A stretch of 64,000 bases of DNA from Clostridium sp. 'White wine YQ' (GCF_028728205.1 NZ_JAQYUU010000005.1:1-64000); one strand, 5' to 3'. Positions 1 through 8,590 are shown, numbered from the stretch's first letter. Notes: a model not told the origin generated them from the sequence alone. Program-made: numbers and translations.

Positions 1-32
1 TTATTTCTAAATCTTACTTCATTTCCTCTGTT

Positions 33-103
33 TAATTTTCAAAGAACATAATATCACCTCTTGGCGACTTATTTATCTTAACATCATTTTAATCCTTTGT
101 CAA
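33..103 (-). promoter_or_regulatory. rRNA-operon-type promoter and leader (minus strand)
   Basis: On the minus strand a near-consensus sigma-A promoter is visible: -35 TTGACA at 98-103, a 17-base spacer, and -10 TAAGAT at 75-80. The leader that follows carries TGTTCTTTGAAAA (about 37-48), a sequence typical of leaders and spacers of Firmicute 16S/23S operons, where it resembles the boxA antitermination site. The rRNA genes themselves would begin to the left of base 1. A tRNA operon is an alternative, but the leader motif favours rRNA. Confidence 0.7.
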
Positions 104-222
104 CACTTTATATAATATAAATTTCTCCAGTTAGTTATGTGTATTTCTAAACAAACTTAAATTGAATAGTACACAATAAAGCCTAGGTAAACTTCAACTA
201 GTACTTAATTTTTTATAATCTT

Positions 223-253
223 AACTTAAGAAATCTTAGTAGCTTCTTAAGTT
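223..253. repeat. 10-bp inverted repeat upstream of the HAAS operon
   Basis: AACTTAAGAA (223-232) and TTCTTAAGTT (244-253) are perfect inverted copies around an 11-base loop, about 25 bases upstream of the promoter of the next operon. It may be a regulator binding site or a weak hairpin. HAAS/DUF1700 genes often follow a PadR-type regulator, but none is present here, so its use is unknown. Confidence 0.4.
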
Positions 254-277
254 TTCCTTAATATACTTTCTAGCTTA

Positions 278-306
278 TTGAAAAGACTTAAACTACATCA
301 TACAAT
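278..306 (+). promoter_or_regulatory. sigma-A promoter of the HAAS/DUF4097 operon
   Basis: TTGAAA (278-283) is followed by a 17-base spacer and TACAAT (301-306). A strong ribosome-binding site, AAAGGAGGT, lies at 320-329, just before the ATG at 338. Confidence 0.75.
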
Positions 307-337
307 GCAAGTATAAACAAAAAGGAGGTATCGTTAC

Positions 338-1030
338 ATGTTTCGAAAAGAATTTATTAACATTCTTATAAATGGTCTTATTGATTTACCTAAAGAGAAA
401 AGAGACGAAATAATTTCAGAATATCAAGAGCATTTTGATATAGAACTAGCAAATGGTAAAACAGAACAAGCTATTATTAATGAACTAGGAAATCCCTATT
501 CAATTATTGATAGATATTTAGGAAATACATCTGACACATATACAAAAACAAATCAATCATATGAAACGAAAGATTATAATTACGTAATTGTTGAAAATAG
601 TCAACCTAATAATGAAAGAACCAATTTCAATTCTGAATATAATAATTACAATGCTGGCCCAATTAATACAAATAAAAAAGAAAAATCCATTTTCTTAATA
701 ATAATTTTACTAATTGGTTTATTAATTGTGTCCCCTGGATTATTTGGTGGTATTATAGCAATCATTGCAACATTGTTCGCAGGAATAATTGGATCTTTAG
801 CACTAACTTTTGGCAGCATCTTTTTACTTTTCGGAAAGCTCTTCAACAACGGGCATTTACGGGATATTATGGGGCCAGCACTAGACCAAATACCATTTAT
901 TTCAACAATACTTTTCTTAATAGGTAATATTTCTTTAACTATTCTATCTATTATAATTGTAAGTCAGTTATTTAAATTCTCTTGGAAACTTATTAAGAGG
1001 TTCTTTAAATGGCTAAAAACCCATCTGTAG
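338..1030 (+). CDS. HAAS/DUF1700 domain membrane protein
   Basis: The first 75 or so residues match the HAAS (DUF1700) signalling domain: they open with a K-E-F-I..L..GL motif and continue with LP..KRDEII.EY.EHF and an ELGNPY..ID segment. An Asn-rich linker of about 45 residues follows, then two long hydrophobic regions (about 118-167 and 190-215) that form a membrane-embedded C-terminus. The family usually works with a PadR-type regulator and a DUF4097 partner in envelope signalling; here the DUF4097 gene follows directly, but no padR gene is in view. The start is the ATG 8 bases after AAAGGAGGT. The stop codon overlaps the ribosome-binding site of the next gene, so the two are probably translationally coupled. 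Family assignment is good, function unknown. Confidence 0.8.
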   Translation: MFRKEFINILINGLIDLPKEKRDEIISEYQEHFDIELANGKTEQAIINELGNPYSIIDRYLGNTSDTYTKTNQSYETKDYNYVIVENSQPNNERTNFNSEYNNYNAGPINTNKKEKSIFLIIILLIGLLIVSPGLFGGIIAIIATLFAGIIGSLALTFGSIFLLFGKLFNNGHLRDIMGPALDQIPFISTILFLIGNISLTILSIIIVSQLFKFSWKLIKRFFKWLKTHL

Positions 1031-1041
1031 GAGGTGCCCGT

Positions 1042-1968
1042 ATGAGAAAAAAAATTAATCTATTTATTTTATCTATAATTCTAGTTGTAATATGTGTTAT
1101 AAGCTATACTGGAATGTTTGTAAGCTTATTGGCATCCAATATTAATTTAAGAGATCTTTCTAAGATTGGCTCAAATATTGAAATTTTCTTTGATGGTAAT
1201 TACAAATATAAATACAATATAAATTCTTCTGAATCAGCTCCTCTTAATGATATAGATACAGTAAACTTAAAATTCTTAAGCGGAACAATAAATCTTGAAT
1301 ATTGGGATAAAAATGAGATATCAGTTACTGCAAATGGAGATGTAAGATCTAGTTCATCAATTGATGATATTAAAATAAAGAAAGAAATATCAGGCAAAAG
1401 TATTTCATTTTCACTATTTAACTCAAACAATTCTTTTTTAGATTATATATTTTCAAAGGATTTATCTGTAACTATAAAGCTCCCTAAAGGTTATAACAAA
1501 AGTTTAAATATTGCTTCTACTTCATCTAATATAACTATAGAAAATAATGATTTTTCCTCTCTTGATATTAAAGTTACCTCAGGAGATATAAATATAACAA
1601 ACTCTAAAATCAATTCACTTTCTATAATTTCAACATCTGGAGATATGTTTTTAAATAACATTACTTCACAATCTAGTACCCTTAAGGATGTTTCAGGAGG
1701 CGTTAGTGCAATTAACTTTTCTGGCGATATAGATTGTAAAACTGTTTCTGGTGATATAAATATAGATTATAGTAAGCTAAATCCAAATAATAAGATTAGC
1801 ACAACTTCAGGAGATACTACATTAGCAATTCCTTCTACAGAAACATTCAGTTTAGAACAGTCATCCATCAGTGGAGATGTTCGTAGTAATTTTGCTTCTA
1901 CTGATAACGCAACTAATAAAATAAAATTCAGTTCTACCTCTGGAAATCTAAATATAAGACAAAAGTAA
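1042..1968 (+). CDS. DUF4097 beta-helix putative adhesin/envelope protein
   Basis: This 308-residue protein has one N-terminal membrane segment (residues 5-30) that anchors an extracellular domain. That domain is built of repeated short beta strands with recurring SGDI, SGDV and SGG turns (residues about 180-300), the hallmark of the DUF4097 'putative adhesin' fold. The ATG at 1042 is preferred over an in-frame ATG at 1009 because GTAGGAGGTG sits 5 bases upstream and the 1009 start would lie inside the preceding gene. It is the second gene of a two-gene operon with the HAAS protein and is followed by a good terminator. The ligand or partner is unknown. Confidence 0.8.
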   Translation: MRKKINLFILSIILVVICVISYTGMFVSLLASNINLRDLSKIGSNIEIFFDGNYKYKYNINSSESAPLNDIDTVNLKFLSGTINLEYWDKNEISVTANGDVRSSSSIDDIKIKKEISGKSISFSLFNSNNSFLDYIFSKDLSVTIKLPKGYNKSLNIASTSSNITIENNDFSSLDIKVTSGDINITNSKINSLSIISTSGDMFLNNITSQSSTLKDVSGGVSAINFSGDIDCKTVSGDINIDYSKLNPNNKISTTSGDTTLAIPSTETFSLEQSSISGDVRSNFASTDNATNKIKFSSTSGNLNIRQK

Positions 1969-1983
1969 AAACTATAGTTAATG

Positions 1984-2015
1984 AAAAGAAATGGATAACC
2001 TCCATTTCTTTTTTT
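1984..2015 (+). terminator. terminator after the DUF4097 gene
   Basis: AAAGAAATGGA and TCCATTTCTTT pair around a TAACC loop and run into a tract of T residues. Confidence 0.85.
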
Positions 2016-2067
2016 CATAAAGTTAACAATTCTAAATATTACGCATACATATTTTATATATTAAATT

Positions 2068-2076
2068 TGATATAAT
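2068..2076 (+). promoter_or_regulatory. extended -10 promoter of the phosphodiesterase gene
   Basis: TGATATAAT (TGn plus a perfect TATAAT at 2071-2076) lies about 35 bases before the start. No convincing -35 hexamer is visible, which is usual for extended -10 promoters. Confidence 0.5.
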
Positions 2077-2111
2077 ATATTTCTAAGAGATATTTATAGA
2101 GGTGTATAACT

Positions 2112-3389
2112 ATGAAATCAAAATATTTACTAATACTTTCTTTTGATGCCGTAGACAAAAAAGATTTTGAAATTCTTAAAACATTACCTAATTTCTCAAG
2201 TTTGATCAAATCTAGCTCATATTCTAATAGTGTTGAAACAATTTATCCTTCTTTGACATACCCTGCACACACATCAATTATTACTGGTAAACTGCCTAAA
2301 AATCACGGTATTATAAATAATATATTAATTCAACCAAATAGATTTCTTTCTTCTGATTGGTTTTGGGAAAGAAAACATATTAAATGCGCTACCCTTTTTG
2401 ATATTGCAAAAAGTAAAGGATTAAAAACAGCTGCATTACTTTGGCCAATAACAGGCAAAGCCACTATAGATTACAACATTCCGGAAATATTCCCAAATAG
2501 ACCTTGGAAAAATCAGATACTTGTCTCTTTGCTAAATGGAAGTAAGTTCTTTCTATATAATATGAATAAAAAGTTTGGCCACCTTAGAAATGGGATTATC
2601 CAGCCAAATCTCGATAATTTCACATTATCATCATTAATATATTTATTAGAAACAAAAGCTCCTGAAGTTGTAGCAGTACATTTTACTGATGTAGATTCTC
2701 AAAGACATGATTACGGGTATTCTTCTAAAGAGGCTTATGATGCACTAAAAAGACATGATGATAGATTAGGAAAAATTATTGATACATTAAAAAAACTTAA
2801 TATTTTTGAAGAAACTACTTTAGTAGCTTTGGGTGACCATAGTTTTCTTGATGCAAAGTATGTGGTTAAAATTAATAATCTGTTTTTAAAACACAATTTT
2901 TTAGAATTAAGTTCTAAGAATAAAATAAAGCATACCGTTGCATATTGTAACTATTGCGATGGCTCAGCTTATATATATCTTAATGATAAGTCTAAGCAAA
3001 AAGAAATATATAAACTATTAACTAAATTTTCTAAGGAGAATAATAACTGTATTGAAAAAATATTTTCAGGCGAAGAAGCTTCTGATTTAGGTGCTGACCC
3101 CAATTGCGACTTTATGTTAGAGGCTAAACAAGGCTATTACTTCATTAATGACATTGAAGGTAACGTAATTGAAGATGCCAAAGGCAAGTATCATGTTGCA
3201 ACTCATGGTTATTCTCCTAAAATTCAGGGCTATCAAACTATTTTCATAGTCAAAGGCCCAGATATTAGAGAAGATTATCCTATAGGTTTTATGAGTTTAC
3301 TTTCAGAAGGGCCTACCTTAGCAAAAATTCTTGGAGGAAGTTTAGATAATCCAGATGGCACTATATTAAATGATATATTTAAAAATTAA
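2112..3389 (+). CDS. alkaline-phosphatase-superfamily phosphodiesterase
   Basis: The 425-residue protein has the metal-site signature of the type I phosphodiesterase/nucleotide pyrophosphatase branch of the alkaline phosphatase superfamily. Asp12 lies in LSFDAVD, the likely nucleophile Thr49 in YPSLTYPAHTSI, a D..D....H group in HFTDVDSQRH (about 193-202), a D-H pair in LGDHSF (about 245), and a final His in ATHGYSP (about 365). No signal peptide or membrane segment is evident, so it should act in the cytoplasm. It has its own promoter and is closed by a bidirectional terminator. The substrate cannot be told from the sequence; nucleotide or phospholipid-head-group esters are typical for the family. 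Confidence 0.8.
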   Translation: MKSKYLLILSFDAVDKKDFEILKTLPNFSSLIKSSSYSNSVETIYPSLTYPAHTSIITGKLPKNHGIINNILIQPNRFLSSDWFWERKHIKCATLFDIAKSKGLKTAALLWPITGKATIDYNIPEIFPNRPWKNQILVSLLNGSKFFLYNMNKKFGHLRNGIIQPNLDNFTLSSLIYLLETKAPEVVAVHFTDVDSQRHDYGYSSKEAYDALKRHDDRLGKIIDTLKKLNIFEETTLVALGDHSFLDAKYVVKINNLFLKHNFLELSSKNKIKHTVAYCNYCDGSAYIYLNDKSKQKEIYKLLTKFSKENNNCIEKIFSGEEASDLGADPNCDFMLEAKQGYYFINDIEGNVIEDAKGKYHVATHGYSPKIQGYQTIFIVKGPDIREDYPIGFMSLLSEGPTLAKILGGSLDNPDGTILNDIFKN

Positions 3390-3393
3390 TATA

Positions 3394-3426
3394 AAAAGTT
3401 GGAGAATTATTTAATCTCCAACTTTT
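3394..3426. terminator. bidirectional terminator
   Basis: AAAAGTTGGAGA (3394-3405) and TCTCCAACTTTT (3415-3426) form a perfect 12-bp stem between convergent genes, with A and T tracts on both sides. Confidence 0.85.
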
Positions 3427-3436
3427 CATTTCATTA

Positions 3437-4252
3437 TTATTCAATAGCTTTTTTGGAATAAGAAATCAACTCATTAATCTCATTAAGTTCATCATCTTCT
3501 AGGTATCTCCACTCACCTATATTTAAACTTCCTAAGTGAACATTCATAATTCTTGTTCTCTCAAGCTTTTTCACTTCATAACCTAAAGCTTCGCACATTC
3601 TTCTTATCTGCCTATTTAATCCTTGTGTAAGAATAATTCTAAAAACATAATTACTTTCCTTTTTAACAAAACATTTTTTTGTTACAGTACCTAGAATTTT
3701 AACTCCAGAGGACATTTTTTCTATAAAACTTTGAGTTATATTCCTATCAACAGTTACCAAATATTCTTTCTCATGATTATTTCCTGCTCTAAGTATTTTA
3801 TTTACTATGTCTCCATCATTGGTTAATAAGATTAATCCTTGTGAATCTTTATCTAACCTTCCAATCGGGAATATTCTTTCCTTATGTCCTATAAAATCCA
3901 CAATATTTCCTTTTATTTTATGTTCTGTAGTACAGGTTATTCCAACTGGTTTATTCAAAGCTAAGTAAATGAGTTTTCTACCTTTACTTATTATCTTATT
4001 ATCTATTTTTACTTCTTGGCCTGAACTGACTTTTGTGCCCATTACTGCTTTAACACCATCTACATATACTTTCCCGAGAGTTATTAACTTATCTGCTTCT
4101 CTTCTTGAACAGAAACCTGAATCACTTATGTACTTATTTAATCTAATCTCCGATTTAGAATCTAGGTGCTTAATTATGTTTGATGAATTTTGGCTGCTAT
4201 TTTGTTGCTTCTTGGCCTTTATTTTGTCCGCCGTCATCTTGCGATTCTTCAT
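3437..4252 (-). CDS. rluF: 23S rRNA pseudouridine synthase, RluF-like
   Basis: An N-terminal S4 RNA-binding domain ([21 protein letters not shown], about residues 36-56) is followed by a RsuA/RluF-type catalytic domain with the [10 protein letters not shown] motif that holds the catalytic aspartate, and a [16 protein letters not shown] segment typical of this branch. The enzyme isomerises a uridine in 23S rRNA; RluF acts at position 2604 in E. coli. The first 35 residues are a lysine- and serine-rich extension. The ATG overlaps the 3' end of the upstream anti-sigma-like gene by 56 bases, with AAGGGA about 11 bases before it, so translation is probably coupled. It is the last gene of the sortase operon. 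RluB is a possible alternative name. Confidence 0.85.
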   Translation of the reverse strand: MKNRKMTADKIKAKKQQNSSQNSSNIIKHLDSKSEIRLNKYISDSGFCSRREADKLITLGKVYVDGVKAVMGTKVSSGQEVKIDNKIISKGRKLIYLALNKPVGITCTTEHKIKGNIVDFIGHKERIFPIGRLDKDSQGLILLTNDGDIVNKILRAGNNHEKEYLVTVDRNITQSFIEKMSSGVKILGTVTKKCFVKKESNYVFRIILTQGLNRQIRRMCEALGYEVKKLERTRIMNVHLGSLNIGEWRYLEDDELNEINELISYSKKAIE

Positions 4253-5249
4253 TTACCACTGATTCCCTTCTATTTTTAAGTTCATATCCAGCATTATTTA
4301 TTGCAACATCTAATTTATTATCTTTGAAATATTTTTGACTTTTACTTAATTTTTCATACTCGATAGGTTCTCCATTGACGAATATAGTAATCGTATCATC
4401 TGGAACCATTTTCTTTTCCTTTGCTAATTTAAAAATATCAATAATTGCATTATCTATATTTTCATTCTGTATATCTCCAGTATCTAATAAGTCAGCACCT
4501 TTTTCAGTCGGCGAATAACAATATACAACTCTCCCTAAAGAATTAATCTCCAACTTTATTTGAGATGTAGTATTTATTACAACAATAGATGTTACTTTAT
4601 TATATTTATACATAAATACAGAAACTCCTATAACTAGCAAGATTGCTGCAACACTCAATTGTCTCCAATAACTTCTTATGCTTTTTCTTTCTTTTCCTTT
4701 TATTTCGTCTCCTAACCTACATTCTTCCTGCAAACTAATTTTTTTAAATATACCATCATAGGATAAAACTATTGCGCTTTTTTTGTATTTTTTTAGTACT
4801 ATACCAGTAAAAACATTTAAACTAATAGCCTTCGCTACCTCTTCTACCTGTTCTTTAATAATGACATTAAAATAGTCTTGAATTAATTTATAGTTTGGAT
4901 TTGATATTATAATTATATATGCAGTTAAAAGTTCATTCCATATTTCTAAAAATGTCCTTGAAACTCCTAGCTTTCTACATATTCTAGAGTATGGCAGTTC
5001 TCTTTTCTTTGCAAATGCATCGTATAATTCTGGATCACCCGCAACATCATATGCAATATTTAAGGCTGTATTTCTTATATTATTCTTTAAATTCATATTT
5101 GCTAAGGTTGTGAGTTTAACATTATATAAAGATAATTCCTTTACCAGCAAGAAAACTTGTTTTCCCCTAACCTTATCATCTTCAATATTTATAACTCTCA
5201 GCTTTGGTTCTTTTGAGAATTTATACTTCTCTATATAAACTTCATTCAT
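4197..5249 (-). CDS. SigI C-terminal-like domain fused to RsgI-type membrane anti-sigma protein
   Basis: The C-terminal two thirds read as an RsgI-type anti-sigma factor. There is a short beta domain (about 145-185; [20 protein letters not shown]), one membrane helix (about 197-214) and an extracytoplasmic part beginning [20 protein letters not shown], as in RsgI proteins. The N-terminal 135 residues lack sigma region 2 but resemble the DNA-binding C-terminal domain of sigma-I factors: [20 protein letters not shown], then a [21 protein letters not shown] helix-turn-helix-like stretch and [17 protein letters not shown]. The ATG at 5249 is chosen because GAGGTG lies 9 bases upstream. The gene follows a sortase by 36 bases and overlaps rluF. 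The fusion is an inference from remembered family patterns; it may control an envelope-stress or surface-protein regulon. Confidence 0.65.
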   Translation of the reverse strand: MNEVYIEKYKFSKEPKLRVINIEDDKVRGKQVFLLVKELSLYNVKLTTLANMNLKNNIRNTALNIAYDVAGDPELYDAFAKKRELPYSRICRKLGVSRTFLEIWNELLTAYIIIISNPNYKLIQDYFNVIIKEQVEEVAKAISLNVFTGIVLKKYKKSAIVLSYDGIFKKISLQEECRLGDEIKGKERKSIRSYWRQLSVAAILLVIGVSVFMYKYNKVTSIVVINTTSQIKLEINSLGRVVYCYSPTEKGADLLDTGDIQNENIDNAIIDIFKLAKEKKMVPDDTITIFVNGEPIEYEKLSKSQKYFKDNKLDVAINNAGYELKNRRESVVNEESQDDGGQNKGQEATK

Positions 5250-5285
5250 ATTACCATTCACCTCTGATTAAAACATTTATGAAAA

Positions 5286-5867
5286 TTATTCACTAAGCGT
5301 ACCTTTGATAATTAATCTTTTTTTCGCACCCTCTGTACAGGTTACTAGTGTAATTGTTGCATCCTTTGTAGCATCCAATACTTTTACATCAGTAGGATCA
5401 ACTACAAAGCTATCCGTTACCTTGTAATTAATCTCTTTTTCTTTTGTCTTTACAATTATATCATCGCCAACTTTAAGCTTGTCTAAATCCTTAAAATATT
5501 CAGCATAGGTAAAATTTCTATGTCCTGCCAATGCAAAGTTACCTTTTTCACCAGCCATTGCTGTATTAGGGAAGTGACCAATTGCATAATCAAGCACTTT
5601 GGTATCTACCCCTTCTCCTACTGCCACATCAAGATTTATTTTTGGAATTTTTAATATTGCTATTGGAACAATATCTGATTTATTATTTACATCACTATCT
5701 GAATCAGGTGTTTTCTTATTATCTTGATTCAATACTTGATTAAATGTATCTTTTAACTTTTGTTGTTCTTTGTATATTGTATACTTAGTGTAAGCTACCC
5801 AAGTAAATATACCTATTCCTATGATTATTAGTAGAATCCCAACAAATTTTCTAATATTATTTTTCAT
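5286..5867 (-). CDS. class D sortase
   Basis: This 193-residue protein has an N-terminal membrane anchor (residues 8-23), a polar stalk, and a sortase catalytic domain with His116 in LAGHRNF, Cys177 in TLVTCTEG and Arg184 in KKRL. These are the three active-site residues of the family. Sortases cleave an LPXTG-like signal and attach the protein to peptidoglycan or pili; class D enzymes are common in clostridia. No LPXTG-type substrate gene is in the window. The ATG at 5867 is chosen over one at 5897 because it directly precedes the membrane segment, has a GTGGGATGAT stretch upstream, and the 5897 codon lies within a TATAAT-rich promoter region with no ribosome-binding site. Confidence 0.85.
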   Translation of the reverse strand: MKNNIRKFVGILLIIIGIGIFTWVAYTKYTIYKEQQKLKDTFNQVLNQDNKKTPDSDSDVNNKSDIVPIAILKIPKINLDVAVGEGVDTKVLDYAIGHFPNTAMAGEKGNFALAGHRNFTYAEYFKDLDKLKVGDDIIVKTKEKEINYKVTDSFVVDPTDVKVLDATKDATITLVTCTEGAKKRLIIKGTLSE

Positions 5868-5985
5868 AGCATCATCCCACTTTTTATCAAAAATCATATA
5901 ATATATTATATCATAGTCTCTCTTTATTTATATGGGTAAAATTTTTAACAAAGTTTTATAAATCTATAATATTTTATCTGTTTTA

Positions 5986-5994
5986 TGTTATAAT
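5986..5994 (+). promoter_or_regulatory. extended -10 promoter of the small basic protein gene
   Basis: TGTTATAAT (TGn and TATAAT at 5989-5994) lies 37 bases upstream of the small gene start. The -35 match is weak. Confidence 0.45.
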
Positions 5995-6030
5995 AAGAGT
6001 ATAAGAAAACGTATCCAAGAGGTGATTATT

Positions 6031-6201
6031 ATGAAAGGTAAAGTTATCTACGTAGATTTTACACAGAAACATCAAAAATATACCTCTCGAAAACTAAGTT
6101 TATTTAAACGACTATTATACTTTATAAGGAGCAAATTCACGCTAAGAAAATCGGCTGAATCATCAATTAATACAACTCGTTCATTTAAAAGAATTTTATA
6201 A
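6031..6201 (+). CDS. small basic protein of 56 residues, unknown
   Basis: A 56-codon reading frame begins MKGKVIYVDFTQKH and ends SFKRIL. It is preceded by AAGAGGTGATT at good spacing and by an extended -10 promoter, so it is probably translated. It is rich in Lys, Arg and Ser with an amphipathic middle (LSLFKRLLYFIRSKFTLRK), no cysteines and no clear membrane helix. It sits between the sortase operon and ispF, 70 bases before the latter, and could be co-transcribed with it. No family was recognised; a nucleic-acid- or membrane-binding peptide would fit the composition. Confidence 0.55.
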   Translation: MKGKVIYVDFTQKHQKYTSRKLSLFKRLLYFIRSKFTLRKSAESSINTTRSFKRIL

Positions 6202-6270
6202 TTTAAATACACAGCCTTAATATTTTTTATAATATATGCTAAAATTATAAAAAATACTTGAGGTGATTAT

Positions 6271-6738
6271 ATGAGAGTTGGTATTGGATATGATGTCCAT
6301 ACTTTAGTAGAAAACAGAAGTTTAATATTAGGTGGAGTAAATATACCTTATGAAAAAGGGTTATTAGGTCATTCAGATGCAGATGTTCTTTTACACGCAA
6401 TAATGGATTCATTGCTTGGTGCTGCTGCTTTAGGCGATATAGGAAAACACTTTCCGGATAGCGACCCTCGATTCAAAGATGCTTCCTCTATTAAATTGCT
6501 TAATCATGTTGGTAATTTATTAAAGGAAAAGGGTTATTCAATTAATAATATAGATGCTACAATAATAGCTCAAAGACCAAAATTATCTCCATTTATTAAT
6601 GAGATGAGAGAAAATATAGCTTCAGCATTAAATATTACATTAGAGGATATTAATATTAAAGCAACCACAGAAGAAGGATTAGGTTTTACTGGTTCTGGTG
6701 AAGGTATATCCTCACAAAGTATTTGTTCTATAATATAA
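6271..6738 (+). CDS. ispF: 2-C-methyl-D-erythritol 2,4-cyclodiphosphate synthase
   Basis: The protein has the normal family length of 155 residues. It shows the metal-binding [12 protein letters not shown] (Asp8, His10), the second motif [18 protein letters not shown] (His about 34 and 42), [11 protein letters not shown], and the C-terminal [15 protein letters not shown]. The enzyme forms MEcPP from CDP-methylerythritol 2-phosphate in the MEP isoprenoid pathway, working as a zinc-dependent cytosolic trimer. GAGGTGATTAT precedes the ATG. The partner ispD is not adjacent. A strong terminator follows. Confidence 0.95.
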   Translation: MRVGIGYDVHTLVENRSLILGGVNIPYEKGLLGHSDADVLLHAIMDSLLGAAALGDIGKHFPDSDPRFKDASSIKLLNHVGNLLKEKGYSINNIDATIIAQRPKLSPFINEMRENIASALNITLEDINIKATTEEGLGFTGSGEGISSQSICSII

Positions 6739-6748
6739 TGATATTTTT

Positions 6749-6780
6749 AAAGGGTTAAAAACAGTTGTTTTTAACCCTTT
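6749..6780. terminator. bidirectional terminator after ispF
   Basis: AAAGGGTTAAAAACA (6749-6763) and its perfect complement (6766-6780) form a 15-bp stem between convergent genes, followed by T-rich sequence on the plus strand. Confidence 0.85.
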
Positions 6781-6783
6781 ATT

Positions 6784-7269
6784 TTACTCGATTATATCCA
6801 GTTTAACATTTTCTATATCCTTCAAGCTTGAAGTTATTTGAAATTTTGCATTTTCCCCTACAAGCTTTACTCTATATGGACCATTGACGCCATCTATCTT
6901 ACAACTAACATTTCCAGATGGATTCTCGCTTGTAAATATAATATTTTTATCTTTATCTATAACTATTAACTTTAGCTTCCCCTCTTGAATCTTAACTGAA
7001 TAATTAATTACATATTCCCTAGGAGAACTAAATGTAATTCTTGCAATTGTATTACTTCCGGAGAAATTAGATGCCTTAAAGGAATAGTTATTATTTCTGC
7101 TTTTCTTAATTGAATTACTCATATAATAGGTATCTTCATCACTTACTATTTTGTCATTATTGTCATATACTTTATTTGCTTCCTCATTTATTTTTCCACA
7201 ACCGCTTAAATTAATTAGTAGCATACATGTACAGGTAATTATGAGTAATATTTTTCTATAAATCTTCAT
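6784..7269 (-). CDS. predicted lipoprotein, unknown function
   Basis: This 161-residue protein begins with a lysine/arginine n-region, a hydrophobic stretch and a lipobox ending LSGC (Cys24), so it should be lipid-anchored on the outer face of the membrane. The rest is a small beta-rich domain (about 75-155; RITFSSPREYVINYSVKIQEGKLKLI), with the look of a carbohydrate- or ligand-binding sandwich. No family was recognised. It stands alone between two terminators, facing ispF. Confidence 0.65.
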   Translation of the reverse strand: MKIYRKILLIITCTCMLLINLSGCGKINEEANKVYDNNDKIVSDEDTYYMSNSIKKSRNNNYSFKASNFSGSNTIARITFSSPREYVINYSVKIQEGKLKLIVIDKDKNIIFTSENPSGNVSCKIDGVNGPYRVKLVGENAKFQITSSLKDIENVKLDIIE

Positions 7270-7441
7270 CTTTTATCCTCCTTTAAAAATACAATATTAT
7301 TATATATCACTTTTCCATATATTTACTCTTAAAAAATTCTTAATATATTGTACTTTTCAATAAAAAAACCTATAACTATATCAATATCTTTCTCTTATTC
7401 TCCCTATTATTATTCTCAAAATAACCTTTCATTATCATTTA

Positions 7442-7455
7442 AGTGTTACAACACT
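7442..7455. promoter_or_regulatory. AGTGT-4-ACACT palindrome upstream of the flavin reductase gene
   Basis: AGTGT and ACACT flank TACA about 35 bases upstream of an extended -10 element TGATATAAT (7485-7493). It may be an operator, but no regulator is adjacent. Confidence 0.3.
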
Positions 7456-7484
7456 CCAAACTTCTTTCTTTATCTTTACTAAAA

Positions 7485-7493
7485 TGATATAAT
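7485..7493 (+). promoter_or_regulatory. extended -10 promoter of the flavin reductase gene
   Basis: TGA followed by a perfect TATAAT lies 46 bases before the ATG. The -35 region is poor. Confidence 0.45.
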
Positions 7494-7539
7494 TATAGCG
7501 TTTTAATATAATAATATTCACTATAAAGGAGAGAACTTC

Positions 7540-8127
7540 ATGCAAAAAAAAGATTTTAAGGGAAGTGTTTTTCTAAATCCAGTTCCTGTAGTTTTAATTA
7601 CTTCAAAAAGTAAAGATGGAAAAGTTAATGTTTTTACTGTGGGTTGGACTGGTACAATATGCACAAAACCACCTATGCTCTCCATTTCTGTTAGACCTGA
7701 AAGACTTTCTTACGAGTATATCAAAGAGACTATGGAATTTACTGTTAACATACCTAATACATCAATGGTAAAAGCAGTTGATTATTGTGGAGTAAAGTCA
7801 GGGAAAACAGTCGATAAAATAAAAGAACTTGGATTTAAATTAAAAGATGGGGATAATATCAATGTTCCATATATTGATGAATGTCCAATTAACATAGAAT
7901 GCAAGGTTAAAGATATAATAGAATTAGGAACTCATCATATGTTTATTGCAGATGTCTTGGGCTCTCATGTAGATGAATCCTTAATTGATGATAGTGGGAA
8001 GATTCACTTTGAAGAAGGAAACTTAATATCATATTGTCATGGAGAATATTACCCTCTTCCAAAGAAATCCTTAGGTACTTTTGGATTTTCAGTTATGAAA
8101 AAGAAAAAGAAAAAAAGAGCAAAATAA
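7540..8127 (+). CDS. flavin reductase family protein (FMN-binding split barrel)
   Basis: The 195-residue sequence matches the flavin-reductase-like FMN-binding family: an N-terminal NPVPVVLITS strand, NVFTVGWTGTICTKPPMLSISVRPERLSYEYI, FTVNIP, and the YCGVKSGKTVDK loop. Such proteins bind FMN and reduce flavin or other small acceptors with NAD(P)H; related clostridial proteins are linked to rubredoxin or ferredoxin electron flow. It ends in an unusual run of lysines (KKKKKKRAK). AAAGGAGAGAAC precedes the ATG. The terminator stem begins within the last codons. The physiological substrate is unknown. Confidence 0.8.
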   Translation: MQKKDFKGSVFLNPVPVVLITSKSKDGKVNVFTVGWTGTICTKPPMLSISVRPERLSYEYIKETMEFTVNIPNTSMVKAVDYCGVKSGKTVDKIKELGFKLKDGDNINVPYIDECPINIECKVKDIIELGTHHMFIADVLGSHVDESLIDDSGKIHFEEGNLISYCHGEYYPLPKKSLGTFGFSVMKKKKKKRAK

Positions 8128-8141
8128 AAATTTTGCTCTTT
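8114..8141. terminator. bidirectional terminator overlapping a stop codon
   Basis: AAAGAGCAAAAT and ATTTTGCTCTTT form a 12-bp stem. The left arm contains the last codons and stop of the flavin reductase gene. It serves both convergent genes. Confidence 0.8.
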
Positions 8142-8149
8142 AACTATTT

Positions 8150-8590
8150 CTAAGAAACCAACCTCTCGGCATATTCTTTTATTAACTTAATCTTACTTTC
8201 ATAATCTACTACTGTAAAATCGTACACGCTTTTAATATTTCTAAAGAAATCAACAAATGCAAGCATTCTAGAAAATGATATATTAAAATCGTGAGCAAGT
8301 TCCTTTAAATACACTTCTTCCTTATGCTCAAATTCTCCATCCACCAAAGCTAAGCCAATCAATTCAAAAAAAACAATTTTCTTTATTCTATCTGTTGATG
8401 AGTTAAATACGTCTTTAATTTCTTCTAAACTTTGTTTTTCTATATCCTGCTCCCTTAATGAAAGCTCATCTATGTATTCTTCTATAAGTTTTGCTTCTTC
8501 CTTAGCAAAAATTTCATCTAAATCAGCTAGCTCTCTCACCAAATTAACAAAAGCCTTTGACTCTATTATATTTAGTTCATTTAAAAACAT
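8150..8590 (-). CDS. TerB-like helical protein
   Basis: This 146-residue all-helical protein is rich in Glu and Lys. Its middle, FFELIGLALVDGEFEHKEEVYLKELAHDFNIS (about residues 74-105), has the 'ALVDGEF...E...L..LA..F.IS' pattern of the TerB/tellurite-resistance fold, a small acidic domain thought to bind metal or sense membrane stress. No signal peptide is present. It is monocistronic, facing the flavin reductase. The domain call is by pattern memory and moderate; the function is not known. Confidence 0.55.
   Translation of the reverse strand: MFLNELNIIESKAFVNLVRELADLDEIFAKEEAKLIEEYIDELSLREQDIEKQSLEEIKDVFNSSTDRIKKIVFFELIGLALVDGEFEHKEEVYLKELAHDFNISFSRMLAFVDFFRNIKSVYDFTVVDYESKIKLIKEYAERLVS

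Noticed and set aside
1767..2018. Minus-strand frame opposite the DUF4097 gene
   Set aside because: It begins inside a terminator hairpin and is antisense to the repeat-rich DUF4097 sequence.
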